From: Voacanga thouarsii
Taxonomy: Eukaryota > Streptophyta > Magnoliopsida > Gentianales > Apocynaceae
DNA length: 64,000 nt
Direction: 5' to 3'
Assembly: GCA_026120185.1 (NCBI GenBank)
Contig: JANUWF010002342.1
Coordinates: forward strand, 4,283,001 to 4,347,000
Shown: piece by piece, positions 34,827-46,407 of the stretch
Layout of the letters: every line of letters begins with the position of its first letter
Numbering within the stretch: the first letter of the stretch is position 1
Position numbers and translations under genes: made by a program
Notes under the pieces: generated by a model
Databases searched by the model: none
Told to the model about the DNA's origin: nothing
The model's input: the letters and a program-made list of their open reading frames with translations, nothing else

Positions 34827-36760
34827 TGTTAGAATGTATGTCCTTTTAGACTAGATTTCTGATGTAATTTTTTATTTGTATTAATAAAAGTTTTGTTCTC
34901 AGAAATTATTTCTGAATCTTTCTTTACTTTTGTGAAAAATTTCATTGGAAAAGACCCATTGTGTTTACGTTGAATGGAGGTCTATCACAGTAAGGTATGG
35001 ACCATTGGTTACTTAACACATAAACTATCATTCTTAACCGTATAATAAGAATGGAAATCTCATCATAGTAAGGTTATTGTATTATGAATTCTAATTATAG
35101 AATGGCTTATCTTTAGGTAATGAGTAATCTTCTCATTTCATAATACAAGCGCATTTTGAATATGTAGAACTGGACCTGTAGTTATGGTTTCTAAAATTTC
35201 TATGTGGTAGAAACCTAAACTACTACTACTACAACGTGGACTTGTACTCTACAATTTGAGTATGAGTTGGTGATCTGAAGAAACTGGAAACGTATACTTT
35301 GATGTACTATAGTTGAAGTTCTTTTGTAGAACCAATATATTTGTATGTTGGGTATATGTAACTAGTTAGTTAAGACAGACTTGTACAAGATAGCTTGTAT
35401 ACTATATCACCCCTTCGATTATCTAAATGATTTAATTATCCAAGATCCTGAGAAATATGACTTGGATATTTGCTTTGGGGTAGCTCCCTTGAAAAGCAAA
35501 AATATTCCAAGAAGTCATGAATCATTGGACTAGAAGTCTAAGGATGATAGATATCTTTTAGAGAATTATTAGTACACTTTTTCCTTTTTAAATGCACGGC
35601 GATGTGTAGAGGGGTATTTTAGTCATTACACCTGTAGGTCAAAGACAAAGCTAACGCAGCATTGTCCTTGAGGTTAATATTTTCTTATGGTGATATTAGA
35701 AAATATTTAAAATATAAAATACATTTATTTACATAGCAGGAGTATTTTGATCATTTTAGTAACCAATGCGATGTGTCTTTTTGGTTCTTGGAATAGTCCA
35801 TAAGTCCTAATTAATTTTGGGTCCAGAAAATGGTCTCAGTTAAAAAGGATTTTATTTTATTTAGGAAGTCTAATTTAATATTGGACTAGAATAAAATAAA
35901 AGACGAGAGAAATTAAATTAAATTTATTATCTGGTTTAATTGCTTAATTAATTATTCAAGACTTAAGCCCAGATTGAATAATTAGAAAATTAACCGAGGC
36001 CTAAACTTGATAAAAACTAAAAAGGCTTAAATAATTATTTTTGTTCATTTGGGCTTATTAATTATTTAATATTTTATTTCTATAAGCCCAGAAAATAAAT
36101 AATTAATGTTTATTATTTTTAGGCTCATTAGATCCAAGAAAAAATAATAAAATAATTATGGCCTAATAGTTTGGACCAAATGGGTTTTTTTATTTATTCA
36201 TGGGATAGAAGAGTTTAGGTTAAGTCAAACGTTTTCTGTTGATAACTTCTAGGTGTTTTGAAATATCAAAATCCCAATGTTATGTTATTTGATATAGAGA
36301 AGCCATGTATCTTGATTCAGGGGACAAACACGACAGTAAAAAAAAAAAAAAAATCCAAAAGCCTTAGTTTTCTTCTCTCTCGCTCATTTTTTTTTTTTTT
36401 CCCTGTGTCTTCTTGATTTTGCTAATCAATAGCAAGGAATCAAGAAATTTTGAGATCGTGATTTTCCTCGCCTAAATTGTGGCACCAATGAGCATTAGGT
36501 GGTAGAATATTCTGAGTTCACAAGAAGCTTAGGTATTCATGCAAACTAGACGAAATAGGCAGATTGCAGGTTTTCAACCAGAGGCATCAACTGGTGAAGT
36601 AACTACCCCTGTGGTTCAATCAATCTTTTCACAGCTAAAGAAAACAATAACGCGCAGAGGTATATAAATTTTTAAAGTTCTTCCATTGTGTTCTCTGCAT
36701 TATGTGTTTGGCTTTTGTTTGTTCTAGGCATACATAGCTTTCTGTTGTTTTCTTGCTTCA
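34827..36760 (+). repeat. Copia-A 3' LTR
   Basis: It starts TGTTAGAATGTATGTCC after the purine tract 'gtgagagat' and ends CTTGCTTCA. AACTC, the target duplicate, follows at once. It is collinear with the 5' LTR, minus that LTR's nested insertion. It contains an A-run and a CT-rich tract near 36339-36400. Confidence 0.92.
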
Positions 36761-36765
36761 AACTC

Positions 36766-37151
36766 GACTCATCGAAAAGTGAGAGCTAAGCACAAGAAAC
36801 CTGTTGGAATACTCCAACCCTTAAATGTAACCTACAAGAAGTAGGAATATGTCGTGAATAATGGTATTACTTGTTTGCCAATGAGTAAGAATAAAAGGAA
36901 TAAAGTTTAGATAATAGTAAACTGTCATATTAAGACAATCCATATTATTGCAAAGTCCCCAATTACTCAAACCACCGAGGAAAGCAATGCAAAACAACTA
37001 TCCCGAAATGCTAATTACGAGAAATAGAGATAATTATCTACGTTCGTACTTGGGAATGGGTATAATACCTCATCTCCGTCAAGGCTTGTGTTCTAGATTA
37101 TAGCATCCATTAGTAAGGTTTATCTTTTTTCTCCCAGATGGTTTTACTGAG
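36766..37151 (+). other. Gypsy1 internal remnant after Copia-A
   Basis: About 390 bp of the Gypsy1 interior after the Copia-A target duplicate. I recognise no domain until the pol end at 37152. Confidence 0.5.
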
Positions 37152-37409
37152 ATACATGACTTATTCCACGTACCTCAGTTGAAGAAGTATAAACCCAATC
37201 CGAATCATGTGCTGAACGAAGAACCATTGGTTCTGCAACCTGGCTTGAGTTACATCAAGAACCCCATCAAGATTTTGGATTGAAGTATCAAGACTCTTCT
37301 GAATAAGTAGATTCTTAGGGTGAAGGTTTTGTCGGATCATCATGGTACACAAGATGCTACTTGGGAAATTGCGGAATGGGTGAGGCGGAAAGATCCGAAA
37401 ATACTTTGA
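37152..37409 (+). pseudogene. Gypsy1 pol C-terminal end (integrase tail / chromodomain-like)
   Basis: One frame reads 'IHDLFHVPQLKKYKPNPNHV', then 'YIKNPIKILD', and ends 'VKVLSDHHGTQDATWEIAE' before a stop at 37407-37409. This is the typical end of plant Ty3-gypsy pol after the integrase core (VH.VFHVS.L.KY.PD..HV ... VKVLW..H....ATWE). Two in-frame stops occur, at 37281-37283 (probably CGA to TGA) and about 37308. It ends about 50 bp before the 3' LTR, with the polypurine tract between. This proves the element is Ty3-gypsy on the plus strand. Confidence 0.85.
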
Positions 37410-37451
37410 GGTACGATATAGTAGGAATTTCTAGGGCAAAATTCTCTTAAG

Positions 37452-37461
37452 AGGGAGAAAA
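37452..37461 (+). other. Polypurine tract of Gypsy1
   Basis: AGGGAGAAAA directly precedes TGTAACACCCC at 37462. It is placed as expected for the plus-strand primer. Confidence 0.8.
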
Positions 37462-37637
37462 TGTAACACCCCACCCTAAATGCCCCTAGAAATGGGGGAA
37501 ATATATATATATGAACCATATAGCATGAGCATTTTTGCATATAAACATATTTGGCATGGCATGAATGAATTTGTTTGAGTATGATTGTAGAGGAATTCTT
37601 GTGCTTTGGCAATGTATGAGATATCGCTATTTGAATA

Positions 37638-37678
<41 letters not shown>

Positions 37679-40090
37679 ATATAGCTAACTATAAATTACG
37701 TATTTAATTATTGAGTAGTGGTTAATTACAATAATTTAGGTAACTATTTATTAGTTGATAAATAACTACCTATTTATTTTCTTATTATATTTGAGTATTT
37801 GCCATTTATATTTATTAAATACTCATTGTATGATTATTTCATTTATTTTCTTATGTATTAATTTTAGGAAGGACTTAATATTAGACTAGCAAGATTTTTC
37901 TCATATTTTATTTTATTTGAAGAGAAATTAAATTTACCTAATTTAAATATTTAACCTAGATAGGAGAATATTTAGAAGGGATCACAAAGCTTTAGAAGTC
38001 TAGTAGCCGCCACCCAAGAGAAGGGAAAGAGGGAAAACCCAATTCTTATGTAATTGGAAATTTATCTTAAAAGGGATGTTATATTTTTTCAATCCTTTAA
38101 TACTTAGGAAAAATTAGTGAATATTCTCTTTCCTATTTCCTCTCCTTGTGCCGCTACCTAACTCTCCAAACCCACTAGGATTATGATAAATTAATTATAA
38201 GAAGCTATTTAATTAGATAAAACCTAAAGAAAAATAGGATTTTCCTTAATTCTTTTTCTATTTCCTAAACCTATCATAATTCATCTATATAAAATCTACA
38301 TAATCAGATTTTTGAGCGGTTTTCTACCCAAGCAGCTGTCTCCCTCTCCCTCTCTCACCGCTCACACAAAATTCCCCTCCCATTGCACTCAAGAGTTAAT
38401 TGTTTTGCTTACGGAAAATTCTGCACATTGCTATACTATTGAAGCATCATTCTTGGATTGAAAGCTTGAAGATTTAGATGAAATCAAAGGCTAGAAAACA
38501 CTTTATTTCTTCCCTAAGAGTGATTAAGGATGTTGAAGCAAAAGGTAATAATAAAAGCCTTTCTTTTCATTTCAACCTTAGTGTAGACAGTTTTGGAAAA
38601 ATTAGAGCTCTTGCGTTGTAAATTGTTAAAGTAGTTTTTCTCGGCAAAAGATGATTAAAGAATTATGTTTGAGAGGCATACTTGTTTAAATCTTGAAAAA
38701 AAAAAAACATTCTTTCAAAGGATTTACACCAAAAAAAAAAAAACCTTTTTCTTTTAAATTGTGTTTTCATAAAAAGTTTAATTTTTTTCTAAGAAAAGAT
38801 GACTTCTTGATATGTTCTTGAAAGATCCTAAAGTGTGTATGCTGAGGGTTGTGTTGCCTCATCTAGAGTACCCTAGGGATGTGTTTTTCTTGAAGTAATA
38901 AAACCAAGAAATTGATTTCTTGAAGCCTAGAACAAATTACATGCTTGAATTTTTGTAAATCTGTGACAGTTGTTTGTTTTAATTAAAAAAAATGGCAAAG
39001 TAATTTATTATTGTTGGAACGTTTGATGTTGTTTACTATACATGTTTAGGGTGTGATTTATACTAGAGATCATGCAAGAAAACCCTTAGATAAATCTCAA
39101 TAAGTTTTTTAAAAACATGAGAAAATAGAGTGTTCTGTTTTGCTGATCAACCGGATTGAGGAAGGTATTTTGTCATGAAAAAGACTGAATTTAGGGGATT
39201 TCAAAATAGAGAAAATGTATTCCTAGGTGTGTAGAAGTTGCCTGTAAACTTTTGGAATTTTTTGATGAGGGGCTCAAGAGTTACAAATTTTTCTTTATAC
39301 CTGAGTGAGTCTGGACTGAAAGCTTCAGTAACGAAAATAAAATTTCTGGACACAAATAAAGTCTAATTTGCATGCAAGACCACTTGGATTCTGTTTGATA
39401 TGTATTATGGTATATCTTTGTAAAAATTGGGGTCATTCTGAAGTGTTTATATATGTTTTATATTTTTTAAGAAAGAGGGGTTTATTGCTGGAATTTGTGA
39501 GCAACTTAATAATTTTTAAGGCAACTATGTATTATTAATTCATGTACCTCGAATAGCATGGCAAATATATGGGGTGACACTCGGTGATGGAGTAAAAGCT
39601 TGGATAAGGATTTATTTGAAGATTTGCTTGTTGTATGTGAGTTTGGAAAATTAGTTATAAAACGAATATAATTCCCTAAAGTATTAGGAATAGGTGGTCA
39701 CTTATTTATTTTATAACTTTTAGACTTGCAAGATTATCAAGAGTAAGGATACACTTGTTGGGAGTTAGAAATTAATTTACTACACCAAGATAAGTTCTTG
39801 CATTAAAATTGTTTGTGAAATATAGCAATTTCAAGTTGTCAAATGTTTTGTGGCATCAATGGAAACAAGAATTATTGTGATAAATGTTTAGCATGGCTAG
39901 TTTCCTTATTCTATTTCAACTCACGTACTGTTTTCTTAAACAAAATGATTTTTAATCACTTGGTTTTCTTCTTTCCACTAAATATTTTGAACAAGGTTTA
40001 CCAAGTCATGTTAGATATTTTCTATTTGTCTTCTATTTGATGCTAATGAGTTTCCTTGTCGCAATATCATTGAGTACGCAATAAGGGTAG
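37462..40090 (+). repeat. Gypsy1 3' LTR, truncated by a later insertion
   Basis: It starts TGTAACACCCCACCC and is collinear with 8542-11161. It has the TATA box at 38286-38294 and a (GT)n(GA)n microsatellite at 37638-37678 where the 5' LTR is shorter. The splice-donor-like site of the 5' LTR is mutated here (AAGATAAGT near 39785). It breaks off at 40090, where TGTAATACCC begins. The missing last ~0.8 kb was not found elsewhere in the window. Confidence 0.88.
37638..37678. repeat. (GT)n(GA)n compound microsatellite
   Basis: About ten GT units are followed by about ten GA units, inside the Gypsy1 3' LTR. Confidence 0.95.
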
Positions 40091-40389
40091 TGTAATACCC
40101 TGTCTAAATCCTAACCTTGGCATGGGGGAGATGTGAGTATTGAGTGGCATCTAACATGCGCATATGAAATTATAATACATTTATCTAAGGAATTGTTGGA
40201 GGTGTGAATATGTGTGTGCATATCTATTCGTGTGCCTATTTGTGTTTTGCTTTGCCTAGAGAACTTATAGTGTCCCATTTGTGGAGAAAGATGAGTTACT
40301 TTGAATTTAGAATTTTATTGTCACATGAGATGCTTGGGTTGAGAGAGAATGGAGGAAATTTTTTTAAGAGATAAGAGCAAAAGGATTAT

Positions 40390-40460
40390 AGTGGTCTAGC
40401 GGTTTAGACTTCAAAATTACCTTTTGATGGCTCAAGAAAGGTGGCTCAAATTCGAATCCT
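40390..40460 (+). repeat. tRNA-like segment with A- and B-box motifs (possible SINE or pseudo-tRNA)
   Basis: TGGTCTAGCGG (40392-40402) matches the RNA polymerase III A-box consensus. AATTCGAATCC (40449-40459) is close to the B box. The order and wording around them resemble tRNA-Leu/Ser (GTGGTCTA..., TAGACT, then ...TTCGAATCC). The T-stem does not pair, so it is not a functional tRNA. Confidence 0.35.
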
Positions 40461-40594
40461 AACTCTAGCACAAATTATTTCCTTATCCTTCTCCCTTCCT
40501 TTTCCACCTTGGCTAAAACTTTTCTTCTAGTCGCCACTTAAGTTTTCCTATGTATTCGGAGTTTTATTTTCCTTTGAAATTCTTAAAGGGAATA

Positions 40595-40596
<2 letters not shown>

Positions 40597-40642
<46 letters not shown>

Positions 40643-40690
40643 TTATGTATGTATATGTATGTATGTATATATATAAATGTATGTATATGT
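40597..40690. repeat. (AT)n / (ATGT)n microsatellite
   Basis: A run of AT units to about 40634 is followed by TATGTATG-type units with interruptions. Confidence 0.9.
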
Positions 40691-40884
40691 AATAAAAATA
40701 GATATTAGGAAATATCTTCTAATTTTCTGGGTGTCGCTAAGTTCTTTTATAAAAAACTTATTCATATAAACATTTAAATTGTTATTGTTTCAAAGGAAAA
40801 AAAAAACAATAACCCCCTTAATATTTTGTTCCATATCTATATATATAAATATAATTATCCCCTACTATTATGAAATTTTGGTAG

Positions 40885-41162
40885 TGTTAAAATAAAATCT
40901 ACACAATAAGAAATTTCTAACTATTCTTTGCACAAGAATTTCTTCAAACTTCTCTTTCTTTCTCTCACAATTTTCTCTAACAATTCTTTCACAAAATGAT
41001 TGTGCATTTCAAGCTTAGAGAATAGCTCTATTTATAGAGCTCTTAATTAGTGAAATACATCATCTTCCACTAATATGCATTAGTGGTATCTCCACTAAAT
41101 AGTGGACATCCATAAAAATTCATAATTAGTGGAGCTTCCACTAATTCAACAAATTCACAACA
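40885..41162 (-). repeat. Copia-E 3' LTR (278 bp)
   Basis: On the minus strand it runs TGTTGTGAATTTG ... ATTTTAACA, preceded by the polypurine tract CCAAGGGGGAG (41163-41173 on the other strand). A palindromic TATA region (AGCTCTATTTATAGAGCT on the plus strand) gives a TATAAATA box at 41036-41029. The short LTR and polypurine tract fit a small copia element. Confidence 0.8.
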
Positions 41163-41309
41163 CTCCCCCTTGGATGTCCATCCATTATATAAAGAATATA
41201 CCTCGTTAAAACCTTAATAGATAAAAACTTAGTGGAAAAAAATCTAGTGAAAGAAAAAGAGTACACTATTCTATATGTCTGCTTATTACTCCCCCTGATG
41301 AGATGATTC

Positions 41310-42559
41310 CTTTAAATCTTTGAACTGACGCCTAATAATTTTATATCTCAACTTCTCAAATATTGCAGTCGGTAAGTCTTCATGAAAATATCTGCGAGGT
41401 TATCATATAACCGAATTTGTAGAACATCAATTTCACATTTCTTCTAGAGTTCATGAGTAAAGAAGAATTTTGGTGAACTATGTTTTGTCCGATCTCCTTT
41501 AATATATCCTCCTCGTAATTGAGCTATGCAAGTTACATTGTCTTCATAAAGAGAAGTTGAAATATCTCTGATAGATGATAATCCACAACTTTCTCGGATA
41601 TAATGAATCATTGATCTTAACCATACACATTCTCGACTTACTTCTTGAATGGCTATAATTTCAGCATGATTTGAAGAAATAGTTGCTATAAATTGTTTTG
41701 TAGAACGCCATAATATATTAATATTTCCACATGTAAATAGATAGCCCGTTTGAGAACGTGCTTTATGTGGATCAGATAAATAACCAGCATCTGCATAGCC
41801 TATTAATGTTAGGCTGATTTTATTTGAATAAAATAATCCGAGATCAATTATACCTTGGAGATATCGAATGACTTGTTTAATTCCATTCCAATGTCGTCGT
41901 GATGGTGAAGAACTAAATTTTGCTAATAAATTGATAGCAAAGGCAATATCAGGTCGCGTATTGTTAGCAAGATACATCAATGCACCAATTGCACTGAGAT
42001 ATGGTATTTCAGGACCAAGGAGATCTTCATCATCTTCTTGAGGTCGAAAATAATCTTTATTCACATCTAATGACCGGACGATCATTAAAATACTCAATAA
42101 ATGTGCTTTGTCCATATAAAATCTTTTTAGAACTTTTACTGTATATGTTGATTGATGAATAAATGTTCCACTTTCCAGATGTTCAATTTGTAAACCAAGG
42201 CAAAATTTGGTCTTACCAAAATCTTTGATTTCAAATTCTCTTTTTAAATAATCAATTGTTTCTTGGAGCTCTTCAAGAGTTTCAATAAGATTAATATCAT
42301 CAACATATATAGCTAATATCACAAATTTAGAACCAGATTTCTTAATAAAAATACATGGACATACCTAGTCATTTTTAAATCTCGCTTTCAATAAATATTT
42401 ACTAAGACGATTGAACCACATGCGCCCAGATTGTTTTAGGCCATATAATGATTTCTGCAACTTGATGGGGTAATTTTCACGAGGATAATGTTTATATGCT
42501 TCAGGCATATGAAATCCTTCAGGGATTTTCATGTAAAAATCATTTTCTAAATTTCCATA
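41310..42559 (-). pseudogene. Copia-E pol fragment (RT C-terminal half and RNase H)
   Basis: Right to left on the minus strand it starts in RT with 'LQKSLYGLKQSGRMWFN'-like coding and continues 'YVDDINLIETLEELQETI', with catalytic YVDD intact. It goes on through 'YLSAIGALMYLANNTRPDIA' and RNase H 'YADAGYLSDPHKARSQTGY'. A 292-codon open stretch survives at 41444-42322, ending at a stop after 'FFFTHEL'. The downstream 'DNLADIFMKT' C-terminal remnant is out of phase with stops. The upstream part is cut by the SIRE-like LTR at 42560. Gag, protease and integrase are absent from the window. Confidence 0.88.
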
Positions 42560-43849
42560 TGAAAAACCTTAGAAGTTGGGGTGAATAAGATTTTTGGCAA
42601 GCAAAAACAATTTTTTCAAATTGTCTAAAATGCTAAACAAGAATGATCACCAAGATACTTAGACTGACTTTATAGATGCATAGAAAGCTATCCAAGTATT
42701 CGTAGATATATATCCAGATTTAGACAGTGAAAGTTCATAAAAAGATAGTACATGAACCACTGAATAAAATGAGACAAGAGATGTATAGTGGTTCGATCAA
42801 CAATTATCTACGGCCACTACCTTAAGCTTCATACTTTAGGATTTTAAACTCTATTTCATTAACCTCACTTAATGAAACCAATTCACATACAAGAGAGGAT
42901 CACCACACTAGGTTTTCCACAACCTTTCAAACACATCAAGGATCACCTCACTAGGTTTTACTCCACAACCTTGACACAAACACAAAACGAGGATCATCCC
43001 AATAGGTTTTACCACACAACCTTGAACATACACAAAACATAAGGCTCACCCCTATGGGTTTTACACCACAACCTTACACTACAACAGAGAATGAAAATCA
43101 ATAGAACAGAGATAAGCTCACTTACTTGAGTAGATATTTTCTCGAATACAAGCCACAAATTACTTTTATCTTTGATACATAATGAACTCACTTTGAAGCT
43201 AGATAAAAGGAGATTTTTGAAAGTATTGAGCAATAAGGTTTCTAAGATGAATGTTTCAAAAATCCTACTTCTAATCTCGCTTTAAGGGTTATTTATAAAG
43301 CTAAAAAGTGGAGTGCCAACGGTTATAAAAAAACAGCTATAAATTTTTCTGTTTAAACTCATCCGAGTTTTGGACTCGGGTTTTGGACGAAAATGCATCC
43401 AGAAGGTAAGTCCAAAATGGCACATTCCTAACAAAAATTTTTCAACTCGGTTTATAGGATTTTAGATGAACCTTTTGAATTTAAACTGTTCCATCCAAAA
43501 TTATGTGAATTTTAAAAACTTTTGAAAATCATCTCATTTGAAGCTTCAAGGTAAAGTCAAATAAATCAAAAGATAAGAAGACATAGGAATTAATAAATAT
43601 ACCTTAATAACACTTCCTAGTCTATCATTCTTCATAAAGAGCTTTCATGATACATAACTTCTCATACTTTGATTTTTTCATTTGATCTTCTAATCTTGAA
43701 ATCAGCGATGAAGAGGTTGTCAACAGTTCTTATCTGAAGACTTTAGAAGAATAAAGATTAACCATGTCCTATCTCAGGAAATTAATAAGTTAGTCCATAT
43801 CAACGTTTGTCATAAATCAAAACATAAAAGAAAGCCCTTAGGGCTAACA
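42560..43849 (-). repeat. SIRE-like 3' LTR, minus-strand copy
   Basis: On the minus strand it starts TGTTAGCCCTAAGGGC (at 43849) and ends AAGGTTTTTCA (at 42560). Purine tract GGGGGAGAT precedes it. It has the family's repeated GTAAAACC..AGT units (about 42905-43075). CCATA (42555-42559) is the expected position of its target duplication in Copia-E. The partner copy is lost with the 5' half. Confidence 0.88.
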
Positions 43850-45192
43850 ATCTCCCCCTTTTTGAGTGATGACAAACATGACACATTTGATATGTAAATA
43901 GAGAGAATATGTTGAACAAATAAATGTAATCTTACATATAGGTCTCATAGAGATCTTTATGATAAAAAATTTGTAAACATATCTCAATGATTCTAAAGCA
44001 TATCATATCTCTATATAAATATTCAGAGTAATTTGATAGAGATAAAATACTAAAATGCACCCTCTAAATATATGCTTATGTGACTATTTCGAACATAAGA
44101 GGGAAGAGAAGAAGTAACAATTTATTCATCCAGAAAGTGTATCCAAAATGATTTTGGAAGAACATGTGTTTTCATAATTTCATTTGGATAGAGCTTTTGG
44201 ATGTCCAAAACATTTTTCAGTTCAGCAAATCTGCTTATAAGAACATTTGTTTTGGATACGAAGTTTCTGAGTCCAAAACCCCCCCTGACTTAATGCACCA
44301 AAAAATCTTATATTTTATTTCAAGGATACAATTATCATCCAGAAATCTATGTTTTTGAATAAAATTGAACGTCATAAACTGAGGGGTTTTTCAAAAAAAT
44401 TATAGTGAATCAGTGATTTTCATCACAGTTTTGATTTTAATGCATAACTGTTCATATCAGAAATGGTTCATGCAGTTCATAACAGTTCATGCAATTACTT
44501 AGAATTTAATAACTATTCATACAATAGTCTTTTCTCTTCCATAAACAGTTTCAGTTTTTCAAAATAGTTTCAACTTCTATGGCAGTTATTTCGGAGATCA
44601 AAAAATCATACATTAACAGTCCAATTTCAGATGAAAGTTATGTTCAAAAATTTAGTTCATACATATAACATCAGTCATGTAGAATCCATATCAAATTATT
44701 ATGTAGAACTCATAACATTTTTGTATATCAACATGCAGATCTAACATGCAAACCTAACATTTTATCCTTATCAGTTATTGCATACCGACAATTTTATACA
44801 ACAGCATATATGCAGACTATATCATTTTCAAACCAACATATGTCTTGCAGACAACATCATGCCGACAGTCATGATCATAATATTCACATACCAACATTCA
44901 ATATTTTCACACCAGTTTCATTTTTGTTTTTTTTTTTTTTCTCCTCTATAATAGCAGTCATATTTAATGTCATTTTCTTTCTCCCCCTTTGTCATCAATC
45001 AAAAAGAAGCATAGCAGAAGGAGAAGTAATATGCAATTAGCAGTCATCAGATAGATAATAGGCATGACATAGAATGAAACAACTATAAAAAATTATCCAA
45101 AAACATAATGTAAATGACTGAAAAAGTAAATTGTTCAACTGTTGCAGAAGGTAAATTGGTTATCAGCCCATTGTGCTACCCAAGAAAACAGT
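43850..45192 (-). other. SIRE-like copy, 3' untranslated internal region
   Basis: No supported gene is seen. TTTTGGA/TCCAAAA motifs cluster at about 44120-44280, as at the equivalent place in Copia-B. ATGAACTG-like short repeats occur at about 44450-44700. The plus-strand open frames at 44164 and 44810 are chance. Confidence 0.6.
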
Positions 45193-46395
45193 CTAGGAAA
45201 AATTGATCATTTCAGACTTGGATCCAGTCCCTTTCTTTGAAAACTGATCAGCAATTCTGTTAGACTTTCTTTTTACAACCACATGCTTCTGTCTTTTGCC
45301 AGATGGTTTGGGCTTGGGAAGAGAAGTAGGAATATCTGTCTTCTGTACAGGAGAAGGCTGTGGAGATGGTTCAGGAGAGGGTTTAGGAGTGGGAACCTTG
45401 ACATCTGTAGGGAACCTTGTCCTTTGAAGATTGTTCATCCTTTTTATGATCAGATATAGAGGCGGAAGGCTTGGCAGATTGCTTAATGACAAACAGTCTA
45501 TTTCCAAAACTCTTAATTTCTAAACTAAGAGATTCAAATTTCTCTGCAAAGGAGCTGATTGCACTCAGAATAGTCTCAGATAGGCCGGAGTTCGAAACAG
45601 TTCCTTCTTCATCAATTTTTCTTTTAGTTCCTGACTTCCCTTCTTCCTTGATCTTTATCAAATTTTCCTTCTCTTTTCTAGCATATTCTCTTAACAATTT
45701 TCATAAATTTCCCTTCCTTACATACCCCATCTTTTCAAAGGAGTCAAAGCTGTAGACATTTGTTCTTGAGGGATCACAAGTAACAGAATTTAAATCAACA
45801 TTGAAAAATCTAAAAACTTTGGTCAACAAAGTTCCAAATGGTAGAGTCTTGCTAGAAGTATTTCTAGATTGCAACATTAACTTAGTTGCCAAGAACCCAA
45901 AGTTAATCTGTCTCCCCTCTGCTAAGGCTAACATGACTACCATTTGAAGTATGTTGATAGAGGTCTTATGGCCTAAACTAGGAACAACAATGGTAGACAC
46001 CATATGATGCAAAATTCTGTCCAATCCATTCAGCCATTTGGAACTACGATTTCTAGAGTTCTCAAAACTTTTTCCACCAGTAAATAACTTCTCAAAATTT
46101 TCATTTAAATTAGGAAATTTGTTCAACTCAAAATACTGAAAACCGACATCTCGAACATCACAGATTCTATTCAGCATTCTATGGTCAAATTCAAAATATT
46201 TTCCTTTTACTCTTGTTACATACCATCGAATCATAAACCCTCCCTCAGTTTGCCCTTTTCTCAAAATTGCATAAAATTCTCAAACTAAAGGAATATAGAT
46301 TTTCTCATCAACGGATAACAAACTTCCTCACCCAACATGATCAAACATATCCAGAATATTTGACAAGTTCAGAAAAGCAGAGTGGGTCACTCTAC
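45193..46395 (-). pseudogene. SIRE-like third ORF, minus-strand copy (N-terminus missing)
   Basis: This is homologous to 27852-29432. Shared segments include 'GFMIRWYV', 'LNRICDVRDVGFQYFELNKF', 'ILHHMVSTIVVPSLGHKTSI' and the C-terminal 'VVVKRKSNRIADQFSKK'. The Trp codon just before 'KLL' has become TGA near 45702, and two upstream Trp positions are stops. A +1 shift lies between about 45400 and 45500. The heptad 'coiled-coil' region and Ser/Pro-rich region are retained. The sequence begins at about 'VTHSAFLNLSNILDMFDH'. Everything upstream (N-terminus and pol) is gone at the 46405 junction. Confidence 0.85.
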
Positions 46396-46407
46396 GCATC
46401 ACCGTGT

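Larger units (their letters stand above)
15490..36760 (+). mobile_element. Copia-A: Ty1-copia element with two nested SIRE-family insertions
   Basis: The LTRs at 15490-18894 and 34827-36760 are similar over their whole length. They start TGTTGGAATG/TGTTAGAATG and end GCTTCA. The element is flanked by a perfect 5-bp duplication AACTC (15485-15489 and 36761-36765). Between the LTRs are a primer site, a long leader, gag-pol remnants and a purine-rich tract 'caagtgagaga' before the 3' LTR. The 5' LTR carries a solo LTR (15698-17146) and gag carries the full element Copia-B (21211-31799). Subtracting these leaves about 9.2 kb of Copia-A sequence. Several premature stops and an internal deletion make it non-autonomous. 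Confidence 0.92.
40091..40884 (+). mobile_element. Start of another gypsy-like LTR (Gypsy2), truncated
   Basis: TGTAATACCCTGTCTAAATCC resembles the TGTAA(C/T)ACCC starts of the other gypsy LTRs and appears abruptly inside the Gypsy1 3' LTR. It is itself interrupted at 40885 by Copia-E. It contains a tRNA-like segment (40390-40460) and an (AT)n/(ATGT)n microsatellite (about 40597-40690). No gene is seen. The identification is by terminus only. Confidence 0.5.

Noticed and set aside
37340..37612. Minus-strand open frame over the Gypsy1 pol end and 3' LTR
   Set aside because: It is antisense to a recognised pol segment and runs into the LTR.
40390..40460. Functional tRNA gene
   Set aside because: The T-arm does not pair and no acceptor stem could be drawn.
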